Positions 25,728 through 34,203 of a stretch of 64,000 nt of DNA are shown here, piece after piece. Made by a program: the position numbers and the translations under genes. Position 1 is the first letter of the stretch. Each line of letters opens with the position of its first letter. The DNA lies in assembly GCF_000376785.1 (NCBI RefSeq), contig NZ_AQXX01000144.1, positions 62,001 through 126,000 on the forward strand, read 5' to 3'. The stretch is from Hahella ganghwensis DSM 17046. GTDB taxonomy: Bacteria > Pseudomonadota > Gammaproteobacteria > Pseudomonadales > Oleiphilaceae. The notes under the pieces were generated by a model. That model made no database searches. It saw only the letters and a program-made list of their open reading frames with translations, and was not told where the DNA came from.

Positions 25728-28007
25728 CTACCTTAACTCAGAGGCCAGATCTCCCTCAGCGGCTGAAGAGCGGTCAACGTTGAATACTCCTTTGACCACT
25801 TGCCAGGTAAAGGCAAATGCACCAATGATAAATACCACATCACCAAAGGTTCTGACCCAGCGCAGGGTTTCCAACAGGTCGGATTGCATGAATGCCTCGC
25901 TTCTGGCATACCATAAGCCCTCACTGGTACTGGCATAGAACTGTATCAATCCAACAGGCAGTAAACTGGTCACAATCATAAGGACCAGTCCGGCATTGAG
26001 CCACCAGAAGCCGGTTTTCATCAACCTTTCACTAAAGACCAGCTGCGGACGGATATAGCGTAGTACCAATAGCGTAAAGCCCAGAGCCAGAAATCCATAA
26101 ACACCGAACAATGCTGCGTGGGCATGTACAGGGGTCGTATTCAAACCCTGAACATAGTAGAGCGAGATTGGCGGATTGATCATAAAGCCAAAGACGCCTG
26201 CCCCCAGCATGTTCCAGAATGCGACAGCGATGAAGCACATCAATGGCCACTTGAGGTGTTCCATCCAGGGGGCACCCAGACGCAGACGCCAGTTTTCCCA
26301 GGCTTCATAGCCCAGCACAATCAGTGGGACTACTTCCAAAGCGCTGAAGGTGGCTCCGACCGCCATGACCGGCGTGGTAGTTCCTGCAAAGTACAAATGG
26401 TGGAAGGTGCCGGGAATGCCGCCAAGCATGAACAGTGAGGCTGACGCCAGACTTGCCGTTGTTGCCATACGTTTGGATACCAGGCCAAGAGAGCAGAAGA
26501 TAAACGCCAGAGCGGTGGTGGCAAATACTTCAAAGAATCCTTCTACCCAAAGATGTACGACCCACCAACGCCAGTATTCCATGATGGAAATATGAGTGCG
26601 TTCGCCGTAGAAAAAGGCTGAGCCATAAAAGAGTCCAATCGCAATTACTGAGGCGGTTAACAATGCCAGCAGATTTTTATCCCCCGGCTGCTTCAGAGAG
26701 TGAGTGATACCTCGAAGCATTAATACCAGCCAGAACGCCACCCCGAGGAACTTCCCGATCTGCCAGAGACGTCCCAGATCCACGTATTCATAACCCTGAT
26801 GGCCAAGCCAGAAGTTCAGTTCGGGCGGCATGATCTGAGCAATGGCCAGCCAATTGCCTGCAAAGGATCCAACCACGACTACAACCAGTGCCCAGAACAG
26901 AATATCCACGCCGATTTTCTGGAATTTCGGATCTTTACCACCATTGATGACGGGGGCCAGGAATAGCCCGGCTGCAAGGAAGCCGGTTGCTATCCAGAAT
27001 AAGGCACTTTGAATATGCCAGGTACGTACCAGGGAATAGGGGAACCATTGGGAGACATCCAATCCATAAAAATGTTGTCCTTCCACAGTGTAGTGAGCAG
27101 TGAATCCCCCAAGAAGTACCTGAAAGCAGAATAGGGCCACGACCAGAAACAGGTATTTTCCCAGAGCTTTTTGAGAAGGAGTAAGTTGGATCAGTGATAG
27201 CGGATCCTGAGCGGGGGTATTGTTACTATGATCATCTTCTTTATGTAGAAATGACCATGCCCATACGAGAGCGCCAATACCTGCAATCAGCAGAACTATA
27301 CTGACGATTGACCAGATGATGTTCTCGGCTGTCGGACGGTTGTCGATCAGAGGTTCGTGGGGCCAGTTATTGGTGTAGGTGGCAGAAGATCCCGGGCGTT
27401 CTGTTGATGCTGCCCAGGCCGTCCAGAAAAAGAAGGTGGCCAACTCCTCCCTACGTTCAGCGCTTGGAAGAGTGTTCTCTTTCATGGCATAGCTTTCGCG
27501 GATTCCCCGCAACTCAGGGGCGTTGCCAAACAGACGCGCATAATAGTCTGCCGTTGCCTGAATCGCTTTAACTCGTCGTGCACTTAGCGTGAGGGTGTTA
27601 TTTTCCTGATGGAAGGTGTTTGTTCTATATTCGGATTTAAGGCGGTGCTGGAGTAACACCTGACTTTCTTCATCCAGAGCCTCGTAAGAAGCCCCGAACT
27701 CTTCCTGGGCGGCCAATGACAGCCACTGGCTAAGCTCCCTGTGTAGCCAGTCTGCAGTCCAGTCGGGCGCCTGATAGGCGCCATGCCCCCAGATCGAACC
27801 CAATTGCATACCGCCAACAGACTGCCAGGCCGTTTGTCCGTCCAGAACATCTTCTTTCGTAAACAGTAAGTCACCATTACTGGATTCAAAGCGATCAGGA
27901 ATGGGGGGGGCCTGTCGGTATACCTCGGTACCGAAATAGCCCAGCAGGCAGAATGTCACACCAACCACAAACAGCAGAATCCACCAAAGCTTTTTATAGT
28001 CTGTCAT
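25728..28007 (-). CDS. norZ: Quinol-dependent nitric oxide reductase, single-subunit (NorZ/qNorB)
   Basis: NorZ reduces two NO to nitrous oxide with electrons from quinol, in the inner membrane. The protein has 759 residues. The N-terminal part is a large fused extension that replaces the NorC cytochrome, with SVGGMQLGSIWGHGAYQAPDWTADWLHRE as in qNor. It is followed by about twelve helices with the haem-copper oxidase core (HLWVEGFFEVFATTALAF, MLGAGVFGFMINPP and the His ligands HAHAALFGVYGFLALG). GGAGG is 5 bases before the ATG at 28007; the GTG at 28013 is less likely. It overlaps ytfE by 14 bases and shares its operon. No separate norC is present, as expected. Confidence 0.96.
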   Translation of the reverse strand: MTDYKKLWWILLFVVGVTFCLLGYFGTEVYRQAPPIPDRFESSNGDLLFTKEDVLDGQTAWQSVGGMQLGSIWGHGAYQAPDWTADWLHRELSQWLSLAAQEEFGASYEALDEESQVLLQHRLKSEYRTNTFHQENNTLTLSARRVKAIQATADYYARLFGNAPELRGIRESYAMKENTLPSAERREELATFFFWTAWAASTERPGSSATYTNNWPHEPLIDNRPTAENIIWSIVSIVLLIAGIGALVWAWSFLHKEDDHSNNTPAQDPLSLIQLTPSQKALGKYLFLVVALFCFQVLLGGFTAHYTVEGQHFYGLDVSQWFPYSLVRTWHIQSALFWIATGFLAAGLFLAPVINGGKDPKFQKIGVDILFWALVVVVVGSFAGNWLAIAQIMPPELNFWLGHQGYEYVDLGRLWQIGKFLGVAFWLVLMLRGITHSLKQPGDKNLLALLTASVIAIGLFYGSAFFYGERTHISIMEYWRWWVVHLWVEGFFEVFATTALAFIFCSLGLVSKRMATTASLASASLFMLGGIPGTFHHLYFAGTTTPVMAVGATFSALEVVPLIVLGYEAWENWRLRLGAPWMEHLKWPLMCFIAVAFWNMLGAGVFGFMINPPISLYYVQGLNTTPVHAHAALFGVYGFLALGFTLLVLRYIRPQLVFSERLMKTGFWWLNAGLVLMIVTSLLPVGLIQFYASTSEGLWYARSEAFMQSDLLETLRWVRTFGDVVFIIGAFAFTWQVVKGVFNVDRSSAAEGDLASELR

Positions 28008-28674
28008 GGCCACCTCCCAGTGCGTCGACGAATAAAATGTTGTTTTCCAGGTGAATATGCTGCATCAGATCATCACGGAGTTGATTCAACCCGCTATACA
28101 AAGCACGCCAGGTATTACAGGCCCCTTTGGGGAGCTGTATGTCGTTGGTCAGGTCTGCCAGGGTTGTCAGTGCTTCTCCATGCTGGTCATGTTCAAAACG
28201 CATGACAGAGACCGGGCCATTAACCTGCATGCCATCAATGCCTTGCTGTAGAAGCGGGAATAGAACGTTCTCTTCCTTCTGCATATGGCTTTCCAGCTCA
28301 TTGAGCATATTATTCAGGTGATCCGCCAAACCAACCGGACATTCCGGGCGCTGTCCATGAACTTGCTCCACGCGGCGTGCCAGATAAATCAGCTCTGGCA
28401 GTTGTTCCCTGTGGCGGGCGTGATAACGGCGGAGAATATGATCAATCAGGTCATTCCTGTTGGCATTTGCCCAATCCTGATCAGCATCCGGTGAATCCCG
28501 TAAGGCGTTCAGTTGCTCCAGAACGTCGTCATGATCAACCCCCTTTTCGGTTAGGGCATCTCTCAGTTTGTGTTGGCCTCCACAACAAAAGTCGAGGCCG
28601 TAGTCTCGGAATAAGCGGGTAGCCCCAGGAATATTTCGTGCCAGCGAGCCTACAGATTGGTCAAGTAATGTCAT
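27994..28674 (-). CDS. ytfE: Iron-sulfur cluster repair di-iron protein (YtfE/ScdA/RIC)
   Basis: The 226-residue hemerythrin-like protein repairs nitrosylated iron-sulfur clusters. It starts with the ScdA-type segment SVGSLARNIPGATRLFRDYGLDFCCGGQHKL, with the Cys-Cys motif. Di-iron ligand segments follow: RYHARHREQL, MQKEENVLFPLL, MRFEHDQHGEAL and MQHIHLENNILF. It is the first gene of the leftward operon with norZ under a sigma-54 promoter, consistent with nitric-oxide stress. Confidence 0.95.
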   Translation of the reverse strand: MTLLDQSVGSLARNIPGATRLFRDYGLDFCCGGQHKLRDALTEKGVDHDDVLEQLNALRDSPDADQDWANANRNDLIDHILRRYHARHREQLPELIYLARRVEQVHGQRPECPVGLADHLNNMLNELESHMQKEENVLFPLLQQGIDGMQVNGPVSVMRFEHDQHGEALTTLADLTNDIQLPKGACNTWRALYSGLNQLRDDLMQHIHLENNILFVDALGGGHDRL

Positions 28675-28712
28675 GCCTGGTTCCTCGTGATGTCAGTCAG
28701 ATTGATAAATTC

Positions 28713-28739
28713 AACTGATGATTCGCAAGGTGCGTGCCA
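28713..28739 (-). promoter_or_regulatory. Sigma-54 promoter for ytfE-norZ
   Basis: On the minus strand TGGCACGCACCTTGC (28739-28725) matches the sigma-54 consensus, with GG and GC elements at -24/-12. The start would fall about base 28713, about 40 bases before the ytfE ATG. It is a near-perfect match; the TTGC end reads TTGCG. Confidence 0.85.
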
Positions 28740-28780
28740 TTCGTTAACCGATTGAATAATTTGGATAAATATATTAGTGT

Positions 28781-28839
28781 GGTAAAAAGTACCCTTTTGG
28801 GAAAGGGTAAGAAACACCCTTATAATGGTAAATATAACC
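28781..28839. promoter_or_regulatory. Three NorR boxes (GGT-N7-ACC) upstream of the sigma-54 promoter
   Basis: GGTAAAAAGTACC (28781-28793), GGTAAGAAACACC (28806-28818) and GGTAAATATAACC (28827-28839) each fit GGT-N7-ACC, the NorR consensus described in Ralstonia. They lie about 68 to 126 bases before the predicted sigma-54 start, the normal place for an enhancer cluster. The third ends next to the norR ATG, so NorR may also repress itself. Confidence 0.85.
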
Positions 28840-30381
28840 ATGTTGAACTCTGCATTGTTGGCTGATTTGATCACAGAGCTGCCTCAGGGGATTCGGTTAC
28901 AGCGTTTGGTAGAGGCAATACGGACAGAATTTCATTGTGGAGCCGTTGCCTTGCTGAGATTGGATGGAGAAGACCTCAGGACTGAAGCGATCGTGGGGCT
29001 GGTTCATGAAACCCTGGGTAGGCGCTTTGTGATTGGCCAACATCCACGTTTGGCTGCGATTCTGGCGGATCGTAAGCCTGTGTGTTTTGATCATGACTCC
29101 GGGCTGCCTGATCCTTATGACGGATTATTGGAAAGTTGTGTCGGTGAGCCTTTGCCTGTGCATGATTGTATGGGTGTGAGCCTTTATGTGGACGGACGCC
29201 TCTGGGGGGCTTTGACACTTGATGCTCTCGAACCCGGCACTTTCAGTGCCCCTGCTCAGGAAAGCCTGGCGCGTTATACACTCTTGGTGGAAGCGGCTAT
29301 TCGGGTTACTCGTCTGGAACAGGAGCATCGTAATCTCGCAATTCTGAGACAGGATGTCCGGGCCAGTGAAGCGTCTCTGCCGGATAACGATGAAATTTTG
29401 GGGCGCAGCCCGGTGATCGCCAAAATCCTTACCGAGCTGGATGTCGTGGCAGACTCTGATCTTCCCGTTCTGCTAACGGGTGAAACGGGGGTGGGCAAGG
29501 AACTATTTGCGCGCAGAGTGCACTTCCGATCACCACGAGCCAAGGCGCCGCTGGTTCATGTAAACTGTGCTGCATTGCCTGAGTCGCTCGCAGAGAGTGA
29601 GCTGTTCGGCCATATAAAGGGGGCGTTTTCCGGTGCGACAATGGGAAGGACCGGAAGAGTGGAGGCTGCCCATGGAGGAACTCTGCTTCTGGATGAAGTT
29701 GGTGAGTTGCCTCTGACTGTTCAGGCCAAGCTATTACGAACGCTGCAAAACGGTGAAATTCAGCGGCTAGGGGAGGATAAACCCAGAAAGGTGGATGTCC
29801 GAATCGTTGCGGCGACCAATCGTCACCTTCAGGATCGTGTCAGAGAAGGCAAGTTCAGAGCTGACCTTTACCATCGTCTTTCAGTGTATCCGATTCCTAT
29901 TCCCCCTCTCAGAGAGAGAGGGAATGATGTACTGGTATTGGCTGGGCATTTCCTGGAGCTCAATCGTGCACGTCTTGGTCTGCGAAGCCTGCGCCTTTCC
30001 CCGGTTGCGGAGCAGGCCGTTCTGAAGTATCACTGGCCTGGAAATATCCGCGAACTCGAGCACGTTATCAGTCGTGCGGCATTAAAAGCAATCAGCCGCG
30101 GCGTTGATCGTAATGCTATCTTGACTTTGGATGCAGGGTTGCTTGATCTTGAGCAGGTTTCAATGCCGATGGAGCCAATCAAGGCATCGGGACCGGTGGC
30201 TGTTAATCCGATTGAATCCGGCCCAAACATATCTTTGCGTATGCAGGTGGAAAACTGCCAGCGAGAAGCCATTCGGCAGGCTCTGGAGCAATGCCACGAT
30301 AACTGGGCCGCTGCTGCCAGAGCCTTGGAACTGGACCCCAGTAACTTACATAAACTGGCGCGGAAGTTAGGTTTAAAATAG
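28840..30381 (+). CDS. norR: Nitric oxide-sensing sigma-54 activator NorR
   Basis: NorR binds NO at a non-haem iron in its GAF domain and then drives sigma-54 transcription. The protein has 513 residues: a GAF domain (about 1-170, with [20 protein letters not shown]), AAA+ (about 185-420, Walker A GETGVGKE, Walker [14 protein letters not shown]), and a C-terminal Fis-type helix-turn-helix ([29 protein letters not shown]). The sigma-54 contact loop reads GAFSGA, where most activators have GAFTGA. The ATG at 28840 aligns with other NorR proteins and clears the third NorR box. An ATG at 28825 would add 5 residues. Confidence 0.94.
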   Translation: MLNSALLADLITELPQGIRLQRLVEAIRTEFHCGAVALLRLDGEDLRTEAIVGLVHETLGRRFVIGQHPRLAAILADRKPVCFDHDSGLPDPYDGLLESCVGEPLPVHDCMGVSLYVDGRLWGALTLDALEPGTFSAPAQESLARYTLLVEAAIRVTRLEQEHRNLAILRQDVRASEASLPDNDEILGRSPVIAKILTELDVVADSDLPVLLTGETGVGKELFARRVHFRSPRAKAPLVHVNCAALPESLAESELFGHIKGAFSGATMGRTGRVEAAHGGTLLLDEVGELPLTVQAKLLRTLQNGEIQRLGEDKPRKVDVRIVAATNRHLQDRVREGKFRADLYHRLSVYPIPIPPLRERGNDVLVLAGHFLELNRARLGLRSLRLSPVAEQAVLKYHWPGNIRELEHVISRAALKAISRGVDRNAILTLDAGLLDLEQVSMPMEPIKASGPVAVNPIESGPNISLRMQVENCQREAIRQALEQCHDNWAAAARALELDPSNLHKLARKLGLK

Positions 30382-30434
30382 AGTTCAATGCCAGAGGTGG
30401 CCTGAATCTGACTTTCCAGGTATATAAAGAGGTT

Positions 30435-31505
30435 CTAATTGGCCCTAAGAAGATCCTGGTATAGAGAATCCGCCTTCCAAGTGGTCTGATTGCCGTTTTC
30501 CGCCTGATGAACGAGCTCAATGAGCCGTTGGTTCACTGGTGCTTGTTGTCCCAGATTACTGGCGAGTCTGGTAACTTCGCCATTAATCCAGTCTATTTCT
30601 GTCTGCCGACCGGCCTGCAGGTCCTCCCACATTGATGAGCGGGCGACAGGGTCTATGGCAAGCATCCTGGAGGCCAATCTGGTAAATAGCCAATCTGGAA
30701 GCTGCATGACGTAAGGAAGCCATGGGGTAGGCACAGCTGTGAGTCGAATTGTTTTGATTCCTGCATGCTGCAGTAAGTTCAATGTTTCTTTTTGCGCCAG
30801 CGCCAGACAGCGGCGGTAATCTCGTTTGGATAACTGTTCTTTCAGGGGAATGCCGGATAAGGCATTGATCGGGTTATTGAGGTTGAGAAGTAGTTTGGAC
30901 CACATGACTGATGTCATGTCTGAATGCAGTTCCAACGGTAACCCGGCTTTGCTGAACATTTCAGCAATGGTTGTCGTCAACTCATCCGTCCGTTGGATGC
31001 TTAGATGACCTTCCGTGCCTTGATGAAAGTGTCCTGGAGACTCCTGTAATACGTTAAATGGCACCATACCGGCTAGAACCGTACACAGAGGGAGTCGCTC
31101 GCGAAGACGATCAGCGTTGGATATCCCGTTTTGAAAGCTGACGACCAATGTCCCTGGTTTCAGGAGCGGGGCGAGCTGCTCGCCTGCTTCTTCCGTGGCG
31201 GCAGACTTTACTGTCACCAATACCACATCTGAGTGTTTGATAGCGGATGCACTGGTATTAAAGCACCCATCAGGCAGATTCACCTGTTGGCGATAGCCAA
31301 GATAATCAGAGATGGTCAGTGAATGCTCCTGCAGAGTCCTGCCCATCCTCTCCCGACCTACCAGTTTTACTCTGGCACCTGACGCCAGCAAACGACCACC
31401 GATATAACACCCAATACTACCGGCGCCAAAAATAGAGATTTCAGGCACTTCCGATGCTGATGGTGTCCGTTCTTGAGACTGCTTTTGGGAGGAGTGGGTA
31501 TCCAT
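30435..31505 (-). CDS. 2-Dehydropantoate 2-reductase family protein (PanE/ApbA-like)
   Basis: The 356-residue NADPH-dependent reductase has a Rossmann start SIFGAGSIGCYIGGRLLASGARVKLVGRE and a C-terminal helical domain with WSKLLLNLNNPINALSGIPL, where the catalytic Lys sits. PanE reduces ketopantoate in pantothenate synthesis. Sequences this divergent are often paralogues, and there are no other pan genes here, so I give the family only. It faces away from norR and no strong ribosome site precedes the ATG. Confidence 0.88.
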   Translation of the reverse strand: MDTHSSQKQSQERTPSASEVPEISIFGAGSIGCYIGGRLLASGARVKLVGRERMGRTLQEHSLTISDYLGYRQQVNLPDGCFNTSASAIKHSDVVLVTVKSAATEEAGEQLAPLLKPGTLVVSFQNGISNADRLRERLPLCTVLAGMVPFNVLQESPGHFHQGTEGHLSIQRTDELTTTIAEMFSKAGLPLELHSDMTSVMWSKLLLNLNNPINALSGIPLKEQLSKRDYRRCLALAQKETLNLLQHAGIKTIRLTAVPTPWLPYVMQLPDWLFTRLASRMLAIDPVARSSMWEDLQAGRQTEIDWINGEVTRLASNLGQQAPVNQRLIELVHQAENGNQTTWKADSLYQDLLRAN

Positions 31506-31564
31506 TAAGCGTCAATACACTGCTATCGGCTGGTTAAACGCTTTAATGTAGCCGAATCCTGAAC

Positions 31565-31594
31565 GCGAGATTGTCAAAAGGCTGACAATCTCGC
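31565..31594 (-). terminator. 12-bp stem-loop between ridA-like and panE-like genes
   Basis: GCGAGATTGTCA (31565-31576) pairs perfectly with TGACAATCTCGC (31583-31594) around a 6-base loop, 28 bases after the RidA stop on the minus strand. No T-run follows, so it may be a partial terminator or an RNA-stabilising hairpin. Confidence 0.55.
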
Positions 31595-31622
31595 AGGGAT
31601 GAAGATCGTGAAGAGGAAATAA

Positions 31623-31988
31623 TTACTGATCTGAATCGATCAGTGCTGCTTCGGCGGCAATTTCCACTTTCCAGCCGGGAAGAGCAAGGCCGGCAACCTT
31701 GATGCAGGCACGAACCGGGGCCGTACCTTCAGGTAACCACTCATCCCACACGGCATTAAAAGCATCGTAATCGGCCATATCGGTTAGGTAGATCGTCGCC
31801 ATTAGAAGATGAGATTTACTGCTGCCGCCGTCGATCAGCATCTGTTCCATATCTTCGAGAAGACCTCGAGTCTGGCTGGTAATATCGCCGTCTTCTGTCG
31901 GGGGGATATCTACGAGTCGGAGCACGCCATTGTAGGCGACCATATCTGAAGCACGGGGGGTGACAACGTGTCGTTTAATATCGCTCAT
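31623..31988 (-). CDS. RidA (YjgF/UK114)-family protein
   Basis: A 121-residue RidA-type protein (MVAYNGVLRLVDIPPTEDGDITSQTRGLLEDMEQMLIDGGSSKSHLLMATIYLTDMADYDAFNAVWDEWLP, then PVRACIKVAGLALPGWKVEIAAEAAL). The Arg of the RA-CIKV motif contacts the imine or enamine in classic RidA. These proteins hydrolyse reactive 2-aminoacrylate or related imines in the cytosol. The PGWKVEIAAEA end is like the RidA subgroup with family-specific substrates. Confidence 0.92.
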   Translation of the reverse strand: MSDIKRHVVTPRASDMVAYNGVLRLVDIPPTEDGDITSQTRGLLEDMEQMLIDGGSSKSHLLMATIYLTDMADYDAFNAVWDEWLPEGTAPVRACIKVAGLALPGWKVEIAAEAALIDSDQ

Positions 31989-32021
31989 AATTAAAACTTT
32001 CTATACAGCCGGTAATACAGT

Positions 32022-32315
32022 TTATTCGACCTTTGGGGCGAATCGTCGCTTGCGTTTTACCACAACCGGTTTGGTCGCGGAAGAAACATCGCCTACAGGT
32101 CGGCTGCTGCGGGAAGCAGCATTACCTAATCCGGATTCAATCGCTTCCATTCCTTCGCGGATTAATCGAACCATTTTCAGGGAATCCATGCCTTTGGGGA
32201 CGTGCCGGGGGGTGATTTGCTGAACCTGGCCATGTGATTCGGTAAATGCCAGGGTTAATCCGGTTTGATGTTCCGCAATACCGGAGATGCGGTCGACTGT
32301 CCATGCCTGAGACAT
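32022..32315 (-). CDS. Unrecognised small basic protein
   Basis: A 97-residue protein that I do not recognise. The N-terminal half is a possible small beta domain (AWTVDRISGIAEHQTGLTLAFTESHGQVQQITPRHVP). The C-terminus is Ser/Lys/Arg-rich (VVVKRKRRFAPKVE) and probably disordered or nucleic-acid binding. It sits 33 bases upstream of the RidA gene on the same strand and may be co-transcribed. No signal or membrane segment. Confidence 0.6.
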   Translation of the reverse strand: MSQAWTVDRISGIAEHQTGLTLAFTESHGQVQQITPRHVPKGMDSLKMVRLIREGMEAIESGLGNAASRSSRPVGDVSSATKPVVVKRKRRFAPKVE

Positions 32316-32861
32316 TATTAGTCCTGCACTGTTGGGTTAATACTGTTAATTTATTAATTTTGATTTTCGGGAGCATATCGAATTGCATTAGCAAACCCAA
32401 CCTAAAAGTATAGGATTCTAGGTATATTTTTTTGATCGTTTCCATCAACTTATCCACCCTGATTATTTATCAACGTTTCAAAATGTTTCATTATTGTTTC
32501 ATTGTGTTCGAGTCTGTGACTAAGTGATGGATAAAGTGAAGTGACACTTCGTTTTTAGAACAATAAGTTGGGAGGAACGGGAGTGAAATTTGATAGGAAA
32601 CGTGATAGGTAGTGAAAGTCTTGAGTCAATCATCATCGACGAAATTTTGTTATCCCTGTAAGAAAATCTTACAAATAAAATGAATTGTCTGTCACATTTT
32701 TTGGCTATCAAGTGATAGGTATGTTGCTGTCGGTATAAATTTTTCCGTGTAGATGTAAGTCTCTCTGTATAAGGATATAGATAAATTCTTGGTGATACAG
32801 CGGCTGTTGTTGATAAAAGAATAAGAAGGGCCCGGGCGAACCCGGGCCAAGGTCGAGAGCA
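32316..32861. other. Long AT-rich non-coding stretch upstream of a 97-residue protein
   Basis: No gene longer than about 60 codons is convincing in these 546 bases. TGATAGG occurs at 32591-32597, 32603-32609 and 32713-32719 on the plus strand, and GTTTCA recurs at about 32474-32500. A terminator for the dctP-like gene lies at its right end. A small RNA or a control region is possible but not shown. Confidence 0.45.
32829..32848 (-). terminator. Rho-independent terminator of the TRAP binding-protein gene
   Basis: The minus strand has an 8-bp G/C stem (GGCCCGGG-TTCG-CCCGGGCC, a stable TTCG tetraloop) followed by CTTCTTATTCTTTT, a pyrimidine/T tract. It starts 13 bases after the binding-protein stop. 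Confidence 0.85.
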
Positions 32862-33920
32862 TCAGGTTTGGTTGTAACGATATGGACGGCCTGCTTTCTG
32901 CATCGAAGCATTGTAAGCCTTGAAAATATCGACAACCCGTTTACAGCGGGGACTGGTTTCAGCAATTTCATCCCAGAATTTATGGGCTTCCGCTTCTACA
33001 GTATCCCATTCAGCATCGGGGATTGTTGTCAGCTTCATCTTGGTTCCCTGGGTTCTCAGTTTGGCTTCACCGCCCCAGTACCAGTGTTGGCGGTAATAGT
33101 GAGAGCTGTCCATACAGAGCTTAAACAGAGACTTCAGGTGTTCGGGAAGCTCATTCCAACGTTCACTGTTGGCAAAATACGATCCGCACCAGGCGCCGGA
33201 AATATTGTTGGTCAGGAAGTAATTGGTCACATCAGCCCAGCCGACGGTGTAGTCTTCGGTGATGCCTGACCAGGCGATACCGTCCAGCTCACCTGTCTGC
33301 ATCGCCACTTCGACATCTTCCCAGGGAAGTGTGACCGGGACGACGCCGAAGCGAGACAGGAACCGACCGGCCGTCGGAAAGGTAAATACCCGTTTGCCCT
33401 TCAGGTCGGCCAATCTTTTGATGGGCTCTTTGGTTGCAAAATGGCAAGGATCCCAGGCGCCAGCACTTAACCAGGTGACCCCTTCGACTTCACCATAAGC
33501 TTCAGCCCAGATTTCATTCAGTCCCCATTCGTTGAATAACACAGGAACATCGAGGCTGTAGCGGGTGGCAAATGGGAAGTAGCCTCCGAAAACTGCGACA
33601 TCCACTGGCGCTGCGATGGAGTCATCATCCGACTGAACCGCATCAATTGTTCCGCGTTGCATGGCGCGGAACAGTTCTCCGGTAGGAACCAGTTGATCCG
33701 CAAAATAGAGCTCGATTTCCATCTCGCCGTTGGCGACTTTGTTGAAGGCGTCAATTGACGGTTTAATTACATGCTCAGCCAAAGCCGGTCCCGCATAGGT
33801 CTGCAGCCGCCACTTGATTTTGCTTTTGGCATGTACTGCCGGAGCGCCAATGGAGGCGACACTGGCACCGGCAATACCGGCTGCCCCAGCTTTTTTAAGA
33901 AAATCACGTCTGTTGGTCAT
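32862..33920 (-). CDS. TRAP transporter substrate-binding protein (DctP-type, Tat-exported)
   Basis: The 352-residue protein begins with a Tat-type signal (TNRRDFLKKAGAAGIAGASVASIGAPAVHA, with the RRDF twin-arginine motif). The DctP fold is evident: IKWRLQTYAGPALAEHVIKPSIDAFNKVANGEMEIELYFADQL, VTWLSAGAWDPCHFATKEPIKRLADLKGKRVFTFPTAGRF and the ligand-contact GELDGIAWSGITEDYTVGWADV. It binds an acid or related solute in the periplasm for the DctQM pump encoded upstream. A 283-base gap with a hairpin separates it from the DctM gene, and it has its own terminator. Confidence 0.94.
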   Translation of the reverse strand: MTNRRDFLKKAGAAGIAGASVASIGAPAVHAKSKIKWRLQTYAGPALAEHVIKPSIDAFNKVANGEMEIELYFADQLVPTGELFRAMQRGTIDAVQSDDDSIAAPVDVAVFGGYFPFATRYSLDVPVLFNEWGLNEIWAEAYGEVEGVTWLSAGAWDPCHFATKEPIKRLADLKGKRVFTFPTAGRFLSRFGVVPVTLPWEDVEVAMQTGELDGIAWSGITEDYTVGWADVTNYFLTNNISGAWCGSYFANSERWNELPEHLKSLFKLCMDSSHYYRQHWYWGGEAKLRTQGTKMKLTTIPDAEWDTVEAEAHKFWDEIAETSPRCKRVVDIFKAYNASMQKAGRPYRYNQT

Positions 33921-34028
33921 GTTCTGGTTCCCCTTTGCATTTGTTTCGTTGAAACCCTGCCACCGGGCAAGTCTCGCCCTCCTTCAGGAGGTGTGATCCA
34001 TACATCTAAGCTACGTACCGCTTGCGTC

Positions 34029-34050
34029 CTGTCAGGGAGTTTCCTGACAG
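34029..34050 (-). terminator. Stem-loop between TRAP large permease and binding-protein genes
   Basis: CTGTCAGG (34029-34036) pairs with CCTGACAG (34043-34050) around a 6-base loop on the minus strand. It sits between the dctM-like stop and the dctP-like start with no T-run. It is a candidate attenuator or RNA-processing signal that would let the binding protein be made at a different level from the permeases. Confidence 0.5.
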
Positions 34051-34203
34051 ACGGCAATTTCAACATTTCTTGTTTTTGGCAGAAGGTTTGATCGATAACC
34101 TAGAGCCGATTTAAAGAGCTGAGCTGAATTCAGGTCTGCTCTTTATTGGTCTTCCCTGGCAATTCCGCGTCCTATCGAATTCCTGTCCTTGTTGTGCTTT
34201 GTC

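Noticed and set aside
32520-32711. 63-codon minus-strand ORF in the 32.3-32.9 kb gap
   Set aside because: AT-rich region, no ribosome site, no protein-like pattern.
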